From Ischnura elegans (Eukaryota; Arthropoda; Insecta; Odonata; Coenagrionidae), in contig NC_060254.1 of NCBI RefSeq assembly GCF_921293095.1, forward strand, positions 111,066,917 through 111,130,916: a DNA stretch of 64,000 nt. The letters are read 5' to 3'. Shown one piece after another: positions 1-11,476 of the stretch. The notes under the pieces were generated by a model. It was not told the DNA's origin. It made no database searches and saw only the letters and a list, made by a program, of their open reading frames with translations. The translations under genes were made by a program, and so were the position numbers. The stretch's first letter is position 1, and every line of letters begins with the position of its first letter.

Positions 1-1070
1 ATCCCTTCTCGAGGAAGGAAAAGGCGGACGACTCAATACTTCCAGCCGGTGATCTGACATTCCTCCTGAAACGGAGGAGATGGATTATTGGGTGGGTGGT
101 CCAGATGAAATCCCGTCCACTGACATGTGAACACTGCTCCCTGACAGTTCCTCTCATAAGGGCTAATTAAAGCCCTTTCCTTCCTTCCCGTGAGGCATTG
201 CGTCGTCGTCGCCGGTGGCTGTCATGACTCGCATGTGTCGGCTCGATATACCTGAAATCACGATTTAAATTTCTTTAGCGATTTTAATCCAAAATAACGA
301 TTTAAGATTGAATAAGAAATATATTTCAAACATCCATATTTAGACATGACGACCATCAGATAGTTAGACGGGAGTACATCAGCAGATTGGTAGAAAAAAC
401 CCAGAACATGAATAGAAATCTTTCTGTCTCACCACGCATTGCAACACTGAGTTACAATTGGTGTTTTTCCCTTATCTAGCCTGAAATGTATTCGAAAATC
501 GACCGGTCGACCAAGACGCAGTGAACCTCTTTGAAGTATTTTTTAATGGAAATTTGCATTTAATTCAGATGTGGATTATTTCAGCGTGGCTTAATTGACC
601 ACTTCAGTTCTTGGGTAAAATGGTCCTGTCAAACACATTTAGTGTCAAGAGATGTCCAAGCTATTTAGGTTCATTATGTTTGATTGTTGAATTGATCCAT
701 TTTCTGCCAACTAAGTTAACGGGAACGTATAATCAACGTGATACTACTTGCCCCCTTAATTTATCTTTCATCACAAATATCCCGGAGTTTTGGGCGGACA
801 ATTTGATGTAGTGTCAAACCGCCAATTATATTATTAAAACTAACATTGCTATCATATCGTAATTGCAGGAGAAATTACAGACTTTAAATATATAAATGAA
901 GAATTGAATATATAATATGTAAGTTTGGAAATTTAAAGATATTTTCTGCTCAAAAATGAGATAAAAATCGATGCATAGAACTTTATTTCTACTATTAACA
1001 CTTAAAATGCGGGCTAAATAAATGAGATGATAAAATTTTTAATAAAAAAATGACGTAATAATCATATCGA
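1..1070. other. No supported gene
   Basis: The first ~240 bases are less AT-rich than what follows and then the sequence becomes strongly AT-rich. All six frames are broken into short pieces. I see no repeat end, tRNA or recognisable domain. Confidence 0.6.
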
Positions 1071-2008
1071 ATGACGAAATATCCTAACGGTTGTCCCCAT
1101 TATGCTTATTTTACATTGAATACTAATACCACAGTATTTTCTATGAAGATTTATTTTATTTACGTACGCTTTGACCGTCGTTTCACTTCAGATCTGTACT
1201 GGCAATTTCGAAAGCCCCTGCAAAAGAGGAAATTTGTTTTCGCAGATCAGTATCGCATTGTGACGGCGTGCTGTCATCTCGTTGATGGCTTTTGTGATTG
1301 TTTTTTTAATATTTCAACAAGTCCGAAGGCGATATGGAATAATTATGTCATAAAATGTGATCCTGGGGCGCATTTGAATCTATTCTTTCTTTTTCTCAAT
1401 TTAAATTCATTTATTCCATTCAATTTTTATCTGGCATTGTTCGGGATTAATTTCTGCCATTGTTTGATCGGACCATTTTGTCACAGCATTTGTTCCCCGG
1501 GAAATGTATCTCGACTAACTGCGTATCGTCAAAACGGTGAAAATCGGAAAAATTATGTACTTCACGCTTTTTTAGCCCATAAAGCGTTGTTATTTAGCAT
1601 TTTAAGTGAAATCTGTTCACTTTGTTTAGACCCATTTGGCTCACATTCCGAGGCAGATATCACTCGTTTCGTTCGATTATTTTCACTCGAGTGTATTTTT
1701 GACGTTGCTATGTCAACTAAGCCACCAACTAAACAGATATTGCTGAACGCTAGCGAATATAATTTGAAGGTTCTCTTGAAAATATCTGTATTGAAATCGG
1801 GTTTGGTGTTTATGTTTTGATTGCGCTCGGCACGACATATTCCACCTTTCCCTTTCGGCAACATTAGACCCATTCTAAAGATGAACATCGAGATCAGGAT
1901 ATTTTTCTGACCATATGCTACACTTCTTGCAGCATATGACAGAAAGGCTATTCCGCATGCAATGGTACCTTGGATATGGATAAGAATTATAATTAAAGAA
2001 ATAAACAA
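1071..2008. other. Opposed long open frames, unidentified
   Basis: A 249-codon frame on the plus strand (1071-1820) overlaps a 148-codon frame on the minus strand (2008-1562). Both are unusually long for DNA this AT-rich. The minus frame starts with a hydrophobic stretch (residues ~3-30, with a second around 36-50) and continues into a basic and polar region. The plus frame is rich in Phe, Cys and Leu without a recognisable domain. I recognise neither product. A decayed multi-pass membrane protein exon or transposon remnant on one strand, with the other as its shadow, is possible. Chance is also possible. Confidence 0.2.
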
Positions 2009-2776
2009 TTAATTAAAGAATATTGCTTAAAAATCTGATGAGTATTAGATGAATGAGGTCCTAATGTTGTACTCTTCACAGAATACTTCGATTTATACGC
2101 TGTTTTTTTAGTTTTATGAGTATTTTTTAATATTTAGCACCAGGGTATCTGATGAGTCGAAAACTGCCTATTCTTGGCGTATGGATGATTTTGAAAGGAA
2201 AGACATAGGAAAGAATTCGGTATTAGCGAATTAAAATTTCTTTTGGAAGAATGTAGCTTTTGAAGCGTTTAAATTGTACAGGGTAATCCCATAGTGTCTT
2301 TGTTAGCGGGTTACGTGAAAGGGAGTTTTGAATTCTCACAGCTTGTGACTCGTGTATTTTGGGTATTTTATGAACGCGTCTTATTTCTGCAATCCAATAA
2401 TGAAGCTATTATATACAACAAAAATGGCGGGAAAAGCACAATAAGCGTGAACCAATCAGGTTACACCTGACCATGGATGGACAGGGGCGCTGCCAGGAAT
2501 AAAGGCTGGGGGGAGGGTTTAGGTGCAACTAATACCGGGGTGTGAGGGGGTATGGGATACCCACCATGATAAGCGGTAGGTGCGAGATTAGTAAATTGTG
2601 GAATTTTAAGATAAATGGTTCAAAATGGCGAGTTTTACGGCGTTCTGAGGGATATTTTATTAGTCGCGGATCGAAAGGTCGGATGACTTGGACGACATCA
2701 ACCGGAGGAAAACCCGAGAAACTTTTCTGCACGTGATACCCCGGGAAAACCTAATATCATACATCCTCTTGCATGT
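2009..2776. other. No supported gene; possible hAT-like end near 2482
   Basis: Short frames only. CAGGGGCGCTGCCAGGA at 2482-2498 resembles a hAT terminal repeat (CAGNGGCG type), but I could not find the matching opposite end, so no element is called. Confidence 0.35.
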
Positions 2777-2840
2777 TGGTGATTGGTCACCCCCTGCCAA
2801 ACACCCTAGAGATGACTCGCAGGGTATTAAGTAGATGTAC
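2777..2840 (+). repeat. Retroelement 3' tail, GTAGAT family, copy 1
   Basis: The segment reads CACCCCCTGCC, then a short variable part, then CGCAGGGTATTAAGTAGATG. The same order of blocks recurs at 17582-17665 and, on the minus strand, at 30596-30930, ending in GTAGAT-type repeats. A shared 3' block ending in a short tandem tail is what 3' ends of non-LTR elements or SINEs look like. This copy keeps only the last ~65 bases. Confidence 0.5.
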
Positions 2841-4311
2841 TTTATGGAGAAGGTACGAAAATGATTGTAATCTAGATAGTCCCTTGGTTAATTCAACGCT
2901 GCTCTCCACCCCATTCTTCCGTCTCCATCTATTCTCCCCACCATCCTTTGCTCTCATTTCGCTTGCTTTGTTTTTTGCCGAAACCTTTCGCGCGATCTTT
3001 GGCCTTGCTTTAAAGTTTTCGTCGGGTATCGTTAGGGCTTGGGAAGGAGATGAAAGAGCATCATTATCGAGGGGTTTACGAGGGTTATTTTTTATGAGGT
3101 GTCGGAACGTAACTTCGAAAGAGGAAGCGGAGGGCGAGAATCAATATTTTCTCGTGTCGCAACTCTCTAAACTTGGGAGAAAACATTGTCTTTGTGCGTG
3201 CATTATGGGTTCAGTTGCCTCGTCTCTGTGTGTGCCTGCATGCTGTTTACTCCTGAGCCAATAAAATACGTTGCCCGTTTCAGGGATGATTCTATACATC
3301 TTGAGGTGAGGTGTTCACTTTCAGGAATACAATGAAATAGTATGTATTCATATTTATCCCTCTGTATTATACTCGATATTCCTAAGTTTGTTGTAATATT
3401 GGAATGAATACATTATTTCTAAATAGATTTAAAATAGACATGGAAATTGGACACCCCTTAATAAGCTTAGAATGGACTCTCATCTATTATCATCTATTGA
3501 TTGGATCGTGCTTGACAGAATATTTATTTCAAATCTGAGAATTCTAGGGAAAATAATACTTTGAAAACTATTTTTACTAAATATATATGCTTACAAAAAA
3601 TCAATTGATGAATTACAGCTTTCACTAGCACAAAGGTTCTCAAAACTATTACTACATCCCATCCCATTCAATTCGAAAACCTTCCTAGAGCCTCTTCGCG
3701 GTAAAGTTTGTGTGCATGTGAAAAGATTAATACTACATTGAAAACAAAACATGTATTTTTACCATCACAAAATATTGTATGTTTCAATGTAAAGAAATAC
3801 CGACAAAAGAAAAACATCGGCAAGAAGAGCTACTCTAGTGAGATGGGTGGGATAGCACTTTCTGTCCTAGTTAACCTGTTCTTGATTGTGTTTCAGTATG
3901 GACACAGCGTGAGTGAGTGGCAATATCAAGTTTATTGCGGTGTTTAGCCTATTTTTAAAAGGGTTGAAAATGCCTTTTCACAAAACTACGCACTCAAAAG
4001 AGAAAAATATAGTCGAGAAACTGCCTGTAATACTGTAGGGTACATTTTAAAATATTTGATCCACAAGGATGACCTGTCCATATTGTTTAAGTCATATTTG
4101 GCGAGTGAATTGTTTAGTTTTTTTTATATTAAGGTTAATGTTAAAAAACTACCACATCAAATTAGTTAAAGAAGAGTATGGATTTTATTTACTCAGAGAT
4201 ATTTTTAACCGCTATCGCGCTACCAATTCCCCTGAAATGTCTTAACTTCCTCCCGTTCCCTGTAGGGGGCGCCCTCCACTTGGGAAACCCTACCTTAAAT
4301 GATTATGAATG
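2841..4311. other. No supported gene
   Basis: One 163-codon frame runs across the preceding repeat into this stretch (2773-3264). It has low-complexity Ser/Leu composition and no domain, so I treat it as chance. The rest is AT-rich and featureless. Confidence 0.5.
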
Positions 4312-4740
4312 CACTGAAAGAAAAAATTGGCTGTTGTATCCAATAGTTGGATCCCACATCCAATTTAAATGGTTACTATGGCCCCTTCCAGTTAGTTGGA
4401 TGCTCAGAGTAAGGATTGGGGTAGAGGGCGCTTTCAGGCTGCGCAGTAGCAGATTCTTGTAGTCAACATGGTTACCACGTGATCGTGGGAAGTAGTGCGG
4501 GAATCCCTTGTGGGAAGAATTGTGGGAAGTGTGGGATGTATATGCTGTATATGCGGGATCTTGACTACATGCGCAGTAGCCAAAGCGCACTCTCCCCCAT
4601 CCTTACTCTGAGGTTGGATGAGGGAGCCATTTTAAATGGCTGGGTGAGAAATGGCTGTGACAACCAACTCGTTGGATACCACAGTCAGCGTCGTTGGGTC
4701 TTACGTCCATCTATATTGGATGCCGCAACCTTGCGAAATT
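4312..4740. mobile_element. MITE of a TTGGAT-rich family (left piece), interrupted
   Basis: It begins CACTGAAAGAAAAAATTGG and carries repeated TTGGAT/ATCCAA words, for example ATCCAATAGTTGGATCCCAC. The part beyond the nested element (4613-4740) is an imperfect inverted copy of the beginning: GTATCCAA, AGTTGG and AAATGG blocks come back in reverse complement. A related copy lies at 6757-6967. It contains no coding sequence. The right-hand TIR is not clear, so this is either a truncated MITE or the left end of a 2.66-kb element ending at 6967. Confidence 0.5.
4403..4612. mobile_element. Nested 210-bp hairpin MITE with perfect 8-bp duplication
   Basis: The ends are inverted copies of each other: CTCAGAGTAAGGAT at the left and its reverse complement at the right, extending as an imperfect inverted repeat of about 60 bp that includes GCGCTTT, GCGCAGTAG and GTAGTCAA blocks. 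It is flanked by GTTGGATG at 4395-4402 and GTTGGATG at 4613-4620, an exact 8-bp target duplication. The duplication lies in the TTGGAT-rich MITE, so this element inserted later. An 8-bp duplication and a CAGAG word near the tip fit a hAT-type non-autonomous element, but the superfamily is inferred. Confidence 0.8.
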
Positions 4741-6756
4741 GTTGCCGTAGCGTTCAATGAATGGGTAATATTTCAACGGATATTATTATTAATAGTGACA
4801 CCATTTGAAAGTAACATTATAATATCCTTTCGTGGCACTATTTCCGACACTTCCTACGAACATTAGAGTCAGAAAATGCATTTATTTAAATAAAATGTTT
4901 ATTTACAGAAAATTTCGGGGTTCATAATTTTCACTGCAACTTGTTACCTTGAAGACTTACTCACCTCGGATCACTATCATGTGGAATTGAATGCCATAAA
5001 TAATGCAAATAGGTTAAATGATGTAAGAAAGCAGTGGTCTTTTATAAAACGTATTTAATAAAAAATGAAGCAACTTTTTAAAGAGAAACAAACTTGCAGG
5101 TGAAAAATTTTGTTACACAATATCTGAAGGCTGCATACAATTTTGCTGCTATAGTCCGGCATTCTCACATAAATTACAGGCTGAAAAGATATTAAGTTTT
5201 CAACATTGATGGAGTTTACTATGCTGGTTTCAAGAACTTCGTAAACATAAAACATTTGTCGAAATCCAAGGTGTACAGAGCTTTGTAGACGAAACACTCA
5301 ATCATTTTCGTTGGAAATTATTCTGTCCACTTTTCCAAATTCAGGAAGGCTGAAATCGTCGAAACCAAATGCAAGACATTTTCCACTTCGGTAACGAGTG
5401 AACTTCCTTTTCACCCAAGGCACCTCAAGGCAAGCTGACACAAACTCACGGAGAATTTTCCTATAAGTTCACAGTGTCCATCAACACCTCACAATCTTCC
5501 ACTAAGGAACTGAAATAAATATATAAAATATTTACATAATTAAACTAGCCTTTATGATTATTGGTTATACTCTTTTGCAATTAGTTACCAACGTTTTAAA
5601 TGAAAAGGAAGCTACTTCCTACTCATAACTAATGCTATTTATACAGTACATAAATCAGCCGTAACTTCTTGACATGTAAGCATCAAGAATAGCTAGATCA
5701 GGAGAAAAATGATTTTAAAAATTCTGTGGTTTGTTACACCTTGCAATATGGATACGATAGTATATAGGTCTGTATATCCTCGATTTGAGTTCTAAATTTC
5801 GTGATACATAGCTCTATATTACAGTTCATACGCATTGTAACGTTTGGTATTATGTTTATGTTTTGATTTCAATTATTTATTTGATGTTTATGTTTGGATT
5901 GTTGCCAATGAGTTTTTGAAAAGAGAGAGGGAATTGTTGAGAGGGAAGCCAATTAAATAGGAGCTGGAAGGAAGGAGAGGAGAAAAAGTAATTGTGATAT
6001 GAAATGAATAAGGAGGTTTTTGGAAGAAGCTAGTGTCTGATCTTACACTTTTATATTATATAATTTTAGGGTAGAGTCCTTCGCATAATTAGTGCATCAG
6101 TGTCTGTATTTTTACTTGTACAGTGGAACTCAGGTTATGCGGTGTGCATGAAATTGCAATCCAATCCAATTGAAATTGAAATCTAATGGAAAAGTACTTG
6201 AAACTTTTCATCAATGGATTATATGAGAATACATACATTTCATTCAGAACTAATGATACTGTGGTACACATGTATTAAGTTAAAATGCATTCGTTTTATT
6301 AGTAACGAAATGTATAATTAATATGGTAGTCATCAAAATTCACCGGAAGTACTTTCGAGAAAACGTATGGATTGAAAAATACAATATCCAACCTAAGGAT
6401 AATATCAACCCACAAGATAAAATCTTGAACGGTGAAATAAAATAAGAGTTATGCATTATAACGATACACAATAGGCAAGCTTACCGGTAAATTTTTCCTC
6501 GAGAAGGTTCAGGCCCAAAGCATCAAGAAAATCCTTAGCTCGGTCATCTTCTCGTATTAAAGTGCTCTAAGATATAAAAAAAGTATTAAAATTGGCATTG
6601 AATGACTTGCGAGAGCAAACTTAAAAGCTAATTACTTACCACAAAGCACGCCAAACATGCTCACTTACGAGTTGTTTATTATAAGAACTGTTTGGGAGTC
6701 CGTCGCTATAGTGATGACTGACGCAGAAGCGATAATAGTCGCCTTATCCATCGAGT
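4741..6756. other. No supported gene; purine tract
   Basis: Short frames only. A purine-rich tract (mostly G and A) lies around 5925-5990. If the two TTGGAT-family pieces are ends of one element, this stretch is its interior, but it shows no transposase motif. Confidence 0.45.
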
Positions 6757-6967
6757 TGGCTGTGGGATCCAACTATTGGATGAGGGATATGTTCGAGATT
6801 GGTGTGGGGACCAACACTTGGACACTACAACCAAGTTATAATTGTCCAATTTAATTAGATATACCACCTAATCGCGTTGGTTGCCGTGTCTGTTACAGTG
6901 GATACTGCATCCAACTTTCACTTATCCAATTAAAACTGGATGTCTCATCCAATCCTTTTTTTGAGTG
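6757..6967. mobile_element. TTGGAT-family MITE, second piece
   Basis: Read in reverse complement it begins CACTCAAAAAAAGGATTGG and contains ATCCAATAGTTGGATCCCAC, matching the first ~60 bases of the copy at 4312. TTGGAT, ATCCAA and related words recur about every 20-40 bases. The outer tip resembles the tip at 4312 in inverted orientation, so the two may be the ends of one 2.66-kb element. No convincing flanking duplication was found. Confidence 0.5.
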
Positions 6968-8063
6968 TGAGTATAGTCTTCGAAATGTAATTGAATAAAT
7001 GAATAACTCGAGCATTCAACTGAATAAGGAGTCAGTTTACAATCGACTGTTTCGGAATATTTTGGGTGTCAATTCGTTTAAACTATATGCACTATTATCT
7101 TAGTTTTTGTCACGGTTAAAGATTTTTTTCGTGTTTTTATATTGATACTTTACACTTGTTCACAAAATCTTGGCGCAGCGATTGTGTTTAAAACTTGAAG
7201 GTGAGCAGTAGCTAGTTTCCAACAATTAAAAGCGCCGTAACTCAACGTGGCCTTGCCCCGTACTTGAGAAATACTCGATGGAGAGAGAGAGTAGCAAGAC
7301 AGATAGCCGTGTGTATCGGCACCCAAATCAACTGTCAACAGCCCTCTAGAATCTACACCACTATTGATGTGTTGTGTTGTTGGAATATTACGCTTATCTA
7401 TCAAGGTAATAACTAGACACGTAAGGCCGAGTTCATTTTTATTGTGAAACCATTGCGATAAACTTTTAAGCGCTCGGTCTATTATTTTATATATCGCGCA
7501 TTATTCATCGCATAAAAAGTGTTTAAATTTGTTCCATTTTTGGTTAGTCGTGTGCTTCTCAGCGATGGATAGAGTGAACAAGGGAGCCTCCAAGTCTCGA
7601 CAATTTTTTTTCTCCCCTACAACACTGCATACATATATCCAGTTTCTCTGACATCGCTGTAGAGTATGGCCATTTTCTTTGGCCTCCCAATTCGTCATCG
7701 TGTGCCTGTGAGCGATTGAGGTCAGCCTCCTCTCTGGATGGTCAGCCAAACGTTACCCCATCATAGCATCGAATAGAATCCCCTTTGTGGTGTATTCATG
7801 GCAATTTAGTGGACTAGACGCCGCCTGTGTTCTATCCGTCGCTCCGGGCACTCACTTCAAACCATAGATAGCCATTGCTTCAGGGCATGTCTATCACATA
7901 ACCCATCCCGGCAAATATTCTCAGGGGTCTGTGAAATCGACGATAGGTTGTAGGTCAAAGTTTAATCAAGTGACTATCTAGTCGCGCTATTCTCTCCTCT
8001 GAATCGGCTATATTTTATCTTGTCCTTCACCGCTTTTTTACATATTCTACTCAGTACTTCTAC
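6968..8063. other. No supported gene
   Basis: Frames of up to 84 codons occur on the minus strand (7150-7404, 7501-7749) without domains. I see no element ends. Confidence 0.5.
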
Positions 8064-8206
8064 TTGTTGAAACCATGGTCGGTTGCTGAGTTGTGACATT
8101 AAACGTGTGGAAATTACCATTGTGTGCTTCTTCTTATCATGGATATAAAGAACTTCCACAAAATCGAGCCGGATAAGATTTTATACGTCAGTACTTCTAT
8201 TGAAAT
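8064..8206 (+). repeat. PLE-like terminal repeat, copy 1
   Basis: This ~140-bp segment matches 36880-37010 on the same strand: GAAACCATGGTCGGTTGCTG, then a variable stretch, then ATCATGGATAT, ACTTCCACAAAATC and GATTTTATA in the same order. GAAACCATGGTCGGTT followed by a short terminal region is typical, from memory, of Penelope-like long terminal repeats in arthropods. No coding part is attached. Confidence 0.45.
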
Positions 8207-8959
8207 ATTTGGAAATTTTGATCAGTATGACCCGCTCTATCTTTTTGAAAATGTTCTTCCAATAACCTAGAATAAGTGTCCTGAGCATTGAATATTATAT
8301 TTATCGGTGTTCGCTGGCGAAAAATACGCCGAAAAACAGTGATTTTACTATGCACGAGTTATCCCTGTGGGATTCCCCATTGTGATTTGTAATCATCATG
8401 TGATGCAGGAAATAGTGATTTAATAGTCTTAAGTCACCCAATAAGAGGGGATTGTGGCGTCGTTTTCCACCGTAAAACCGTCATTTTAGAATTTACGACT
8501 ATCAATTGATACGTCCGCATTTTGGAGTACGTGTTTGGAATACGTGTTTCCAATTCATGAAAATAATCTTGTGTTTTGCATTACAATATTTTGATTGCAA
8601 ATACCAGTAAGTGAAATTTTCTCTTATGATCAGGTTTCATCCTCTGAAACTTAAAAAAATCCGGTGTTCGTTAGTGTTCGTTCGCCCTTCATCTTAACCA
8701 AAGAATTACTTTAGTCTCGCGATCCCGACGACGCAGCTTCGCGTTCAGAATTCAGCGCCACTGTTGCTTCGATGTATCCACGTGCGAAATTAAAAGGATC
8801 GGAGCATTAATTAGGAAAATAAATCTCCAATAATGGTAGGCATATAACATTGCAATATAAAAAGAAATTTAAAAAAAACGGCGTTTTTCTCACGACAATT
8901 TTTCGAGAAAATTTAACGTAAACAAATTTGCTGCTATGGTTTTCTTTAATCTTTTCTTT
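8207..8959. other. No supported gene
   Basis: AT-rich with no open frame of note. TTAGTGTTCGTTCG near 8670 is a short local repeat only. Confidence 0.5.
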
Positions 8960-9235
8960 ACTTTCTTTATAGTAATCACCAAAATCTGATATTGGTGGCA
9001 ATCATTTTAAACGTGTATCCATATTTAACTTTTAAATTTCTAAAAATAATATTGATACAGTTAAAATCATGATAACAGAGTTAGAATATTGTATTGCCAT
9101 CCTATTCTGAGTTATCCTGAAATTTTCAGGTTGATAGCTTATCGGAAAGTGGGTTACAATTGAGTTGCAAGATTCGACCCGTAATAGATGACAAACAGTA
9201 AAGCGAGTTTTCAAAAACGTTTTAATAAAAAATAC
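8960..9235 (-). repeat. Dispersed repeat family A, copy 1
   Basis: The reverse complement aligns over most of its length with 44672-44935, and its middle with 55800-56010. Shared landmarks are CTTGCAACTCAATT, TAACCCACTTTC, a small palindrome TGAAAATTTCA followed by GGATAACTCAG, and TTTTAACTGTATC. There is no coding frame. It is presumably the non-coding end of a transposon whose class I cannot tell. Confidence 0.6.
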
Positions 9236-9499
9236 TTTAGTTCGCCATCAGTTTGAAAGCATGTTATGTTTAACTATCCAAAGTTAATTAATTTGGATTA
9301 TTTTAAACACCAAAATGAATTATAACAATGTCACATAGCAACAAAATACAAAAAACAGTACCATATTTCAATTGAGGTTGGGGCATTTTTTCACTGCTCA
9401 AAAAGCTTTTAATACTATTTATCAATGTCCATGAAATTCACTATATTATTTGTAATATTGCTCATTCTTACTGTAGGCATCTTCTTCATTTTCATAATT

Positions 9500-9590
9500 A
9501 TTCATTAAGTCCTTGAGGGAGAACATTTAATGTTCGAAACATAGGTGAACGAATTGGCGAATATCTATTAATAAACCTAAACCTAAAGAA
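9500..9590 (+). repeat. PLE-like tail with hammerhead-like hairpin
   Basis: GAACAT-TTA-ATGTTC (9521-9535) forms a perfect 6-bp hairpin followed at once by GAAAC, and is preceded by CTTGAGGGA, which resembles a decayed CTGANGA. That order (CTGANGA, stem II, GAAA) is the hammerhead core found in PLE ends. The remainder ends in ATTAATAAACCTAAACCTAA. Confidence 0.35.
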
Positions 9591-9782
9591 ATATGCATGC
9601 CATTAATAATTTTGAGGTGGGAAACACTTGACTATTTATTTAAAATACCTCTATTCGGCTGGTTTTCAATCATCAATGATTTAACAAACGCATTAAAATA
9701 TCATTGACTGGCTATTTTATATCACTGTAAAATAGCAATAAGTATGTAGCTTGTTTTCACATTAACGCGGTGTAATTAAGAT

Positions 9783-9990
9783 TGGGTGGAGCGAGACATG
9801 TCCAGTGGGCTGCTCATCCAAGGGTCCCGGGTTCACTAAGCCTTCGAAAACTTCAACCAAATATACTGCCAATCGGTGCGAATTAACACAGTGAAAGGGA
9901 CTCACCCTTCAATGTGTGAAGTTCATACGCCTGTCGCTTGCCTGGTGTGAGCCCTACCCTCACCAATCAAAGCCTAACCTGTGGCTGAAT
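9783..9990 (+). mobile_element. tRNA-derived SINE (family 1), copy 1
   Basis: AAGGGTCCCGGGTTCA at 9830-9845 carries a pol III B-box-like word (GGTTCA). Downstream are an ACTCACCCTTCAATGTGTGA block, a CGCCTG block and GTGAGCCCTACCCTCACC. The same blocks in the same order occur at 24945-25175, and the 3' half in reverse at 51548-51680. Length and box content fit a SINE. The A box is poorly preserved and no flanking duplication is clear. Confidence 0.6.
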
Positions 9991-10208
9991 CATTTACTGA
10001 GTAATGATAAATATTAAAAATGAAATGTGGTGCTTTTTATTTCAGTTCTCAAATACCAAAATATTAAATCTCTCAAATGCGATTAATGAGTTTACCATCG
10101 AGTTAAGTGCACTAAAATTGCAGAACAGGGTTCGGAAAACTTATCTTGATCTTGAAGGCAGCGTATTAAAATTGGTTCAGTGAAGTGGGGGACCCTAAAT
10201 TTGAGAAA

Positions 10209-10812
10209 TCCATGCGCTAATGGATATTTACTAGGGCGAGCTCTACCACCACCCATGGAATAAATCTTTTGTTTCGAAGCACTTAGCTAGCAGAAGTGCG
10301 AAAGGAGAAATTTATTATCCTCACAAATGACAAATCGACTTCTTTTCCTTCCACGGATTTATTTTTTGGTACAACATTTTTTCAAACCCAATTTTTTTGT
10401 ACTTGCACTTGCAAACCCAATTCTTTTGTACTTGCAATTTTTTTGTACTTGGGGTTGAAACATGTTGTACCAAAAAAGAAATTCCTGAAAGAAAACGAAG
10501 TCGTTTGGTCATTTGAGAACTTCAACTTCCTCAAAGTTGAGCCGGAAACCATTGTATGCATTATTCCTTTTATACATTATTCTTGTTATGTATTTTAAGT
10601 GAATTTACGAACAAGTTATTTGAAGGTACTCAACCTGATCAAAACTTGCGGAACGTGGACGATACAATCGCTTTCTTACCACAGCAGGCCACGTGTTCTA
10701 TCATTTTTTTTGCTAAGTGGCACTGTAAAAGTGTGGATGCCATTTTCCAATGGATTAATTCGAGGCGAGCTCCACCATCACTTGTCGCATTAATCTTTTG
10801 TTTGAAACTAGC
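10209..10812. repeat. Direct repeats of ~60 bp flanking a hairpin MITE
   Basis: GGCGAGCTCTACCACCACCC at about 10233 and its relative at about 10763, each followed by TTAATCTTTTGTTT-type sequence (ATAAATCTTTTGTTT in the first), form a direct repeat ~530 bp apart. The hairpin element at 10320-10517 lies between them. This could be a local duplication or two copies of an unrecognised short element. Confidence 0.4.
10320..10517. mobile_element. ~200-bp hairpin MITE with internal minisatellite
   Basis: The arms 10320-10396 and 10449-10517 are imperfect reverse complements: CAAATGAC, CGACTTC, a pyrimidine tract, TTTTTTGGTACAACAT and TTTCAAAC blocks return in mirror order. The loop holds repeats of CAAACCCAATTCTTTTGTACTTG. 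There is no coding sequence and no clear target duplication. It would fold as a long hairpin RNA if transcribed. Confidence 0.65.
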
Positions 10813-10817
10813 GCGAT

Positions 10818-11208
10818 TTGAATAAGAAAAAATGTGTTGGGTTTCATAGAGGTTATCCTGCAGAAGAATCTAGAACAAATGGTACTCCACGGTTGATGAC
10901 CTGCGGTTGTGAGATCGCGTTCACAAGTGGAAAGAGACATCTGGCGGGAAGAGGGGAAGGAGATATCGCAGGAAAATCCCCGAAGCCGGTTGAAGCCTCA
11001 ACCGAAAAAGTTGGCGAAGGGAAGTCTCGCCTTTGGAGCCTTTTTTTTATTTTGTTGATGTCGTGATCTGTTTCCATTTCTTCATCCAGGAGAGCGTGAG
11101 GTGAAATATTGGATTCTTACCCGAATGAGGAGAACAAATAGACGTGAAATAAAATATATTCATGACTCGAAACTTATGTTTTTAATCCGAAAGGAATATG
11201 ATAATAAT
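10818..11208. other. No supported gene
   Basis: Overlapping frames of 82 and 74 codons on opposite strands are mutual shadows without a domain. Confidence 0.5.
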
Positions 11209-11216
11209 AATTTATG

Positions 11217-11468
11217 TATAGGCGCACGTTCCCCCCAGATGCTTAAATAATGGACAAAATTTTTAATACTGTTAACATTACGACACTTTGTTTTGTGTAT
11301 TGCGGAGTATCAATCATTTAAATTTCTGTTAGTAACTTCCATATGAAAATAAAAAGAATATTTCGTACAGTAATTGTTGTATCTTATTTTTAATCTCAAT
11401 TATGAGAAGATCGTTTGCCGGTCAGGCCCTTGTGCCCCCCCCTGAAAAAAATCCAGGATCCGCCCCTG
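11217..11468. mobile_element. hAT-type MITE with target duplication
   Basis: The right end in reverse complement reads CAGGGGCGGATCCTGG, a typical hAT TIR. The left end (TATAGGCGCACGTTCC) is a weak match. AATTTATG stands at 11209-11216 and again at 11469-11476, an exact 8-bp duplication (the identity runs on to 11 bases). The 252-bp interior is AT-rich and non-coding, and each tip is followed by a C or G run (CCCCCC near 11232, CCCCCCC near 11435). Confidence 0.7.
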
Positions 11469-11476
11469 AATTTATG

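Noticed and set aside
2529..2736. Overlapping 67- and 64-codon frames on opposite strands
   Set aside because: Mutual shadows without domain or start context.
2773..3264. 163-codon plus-strand frame
   Set aside because: It begins inside the GTAGAT-family retroelement tail and shows low-complexity composition with no domain.
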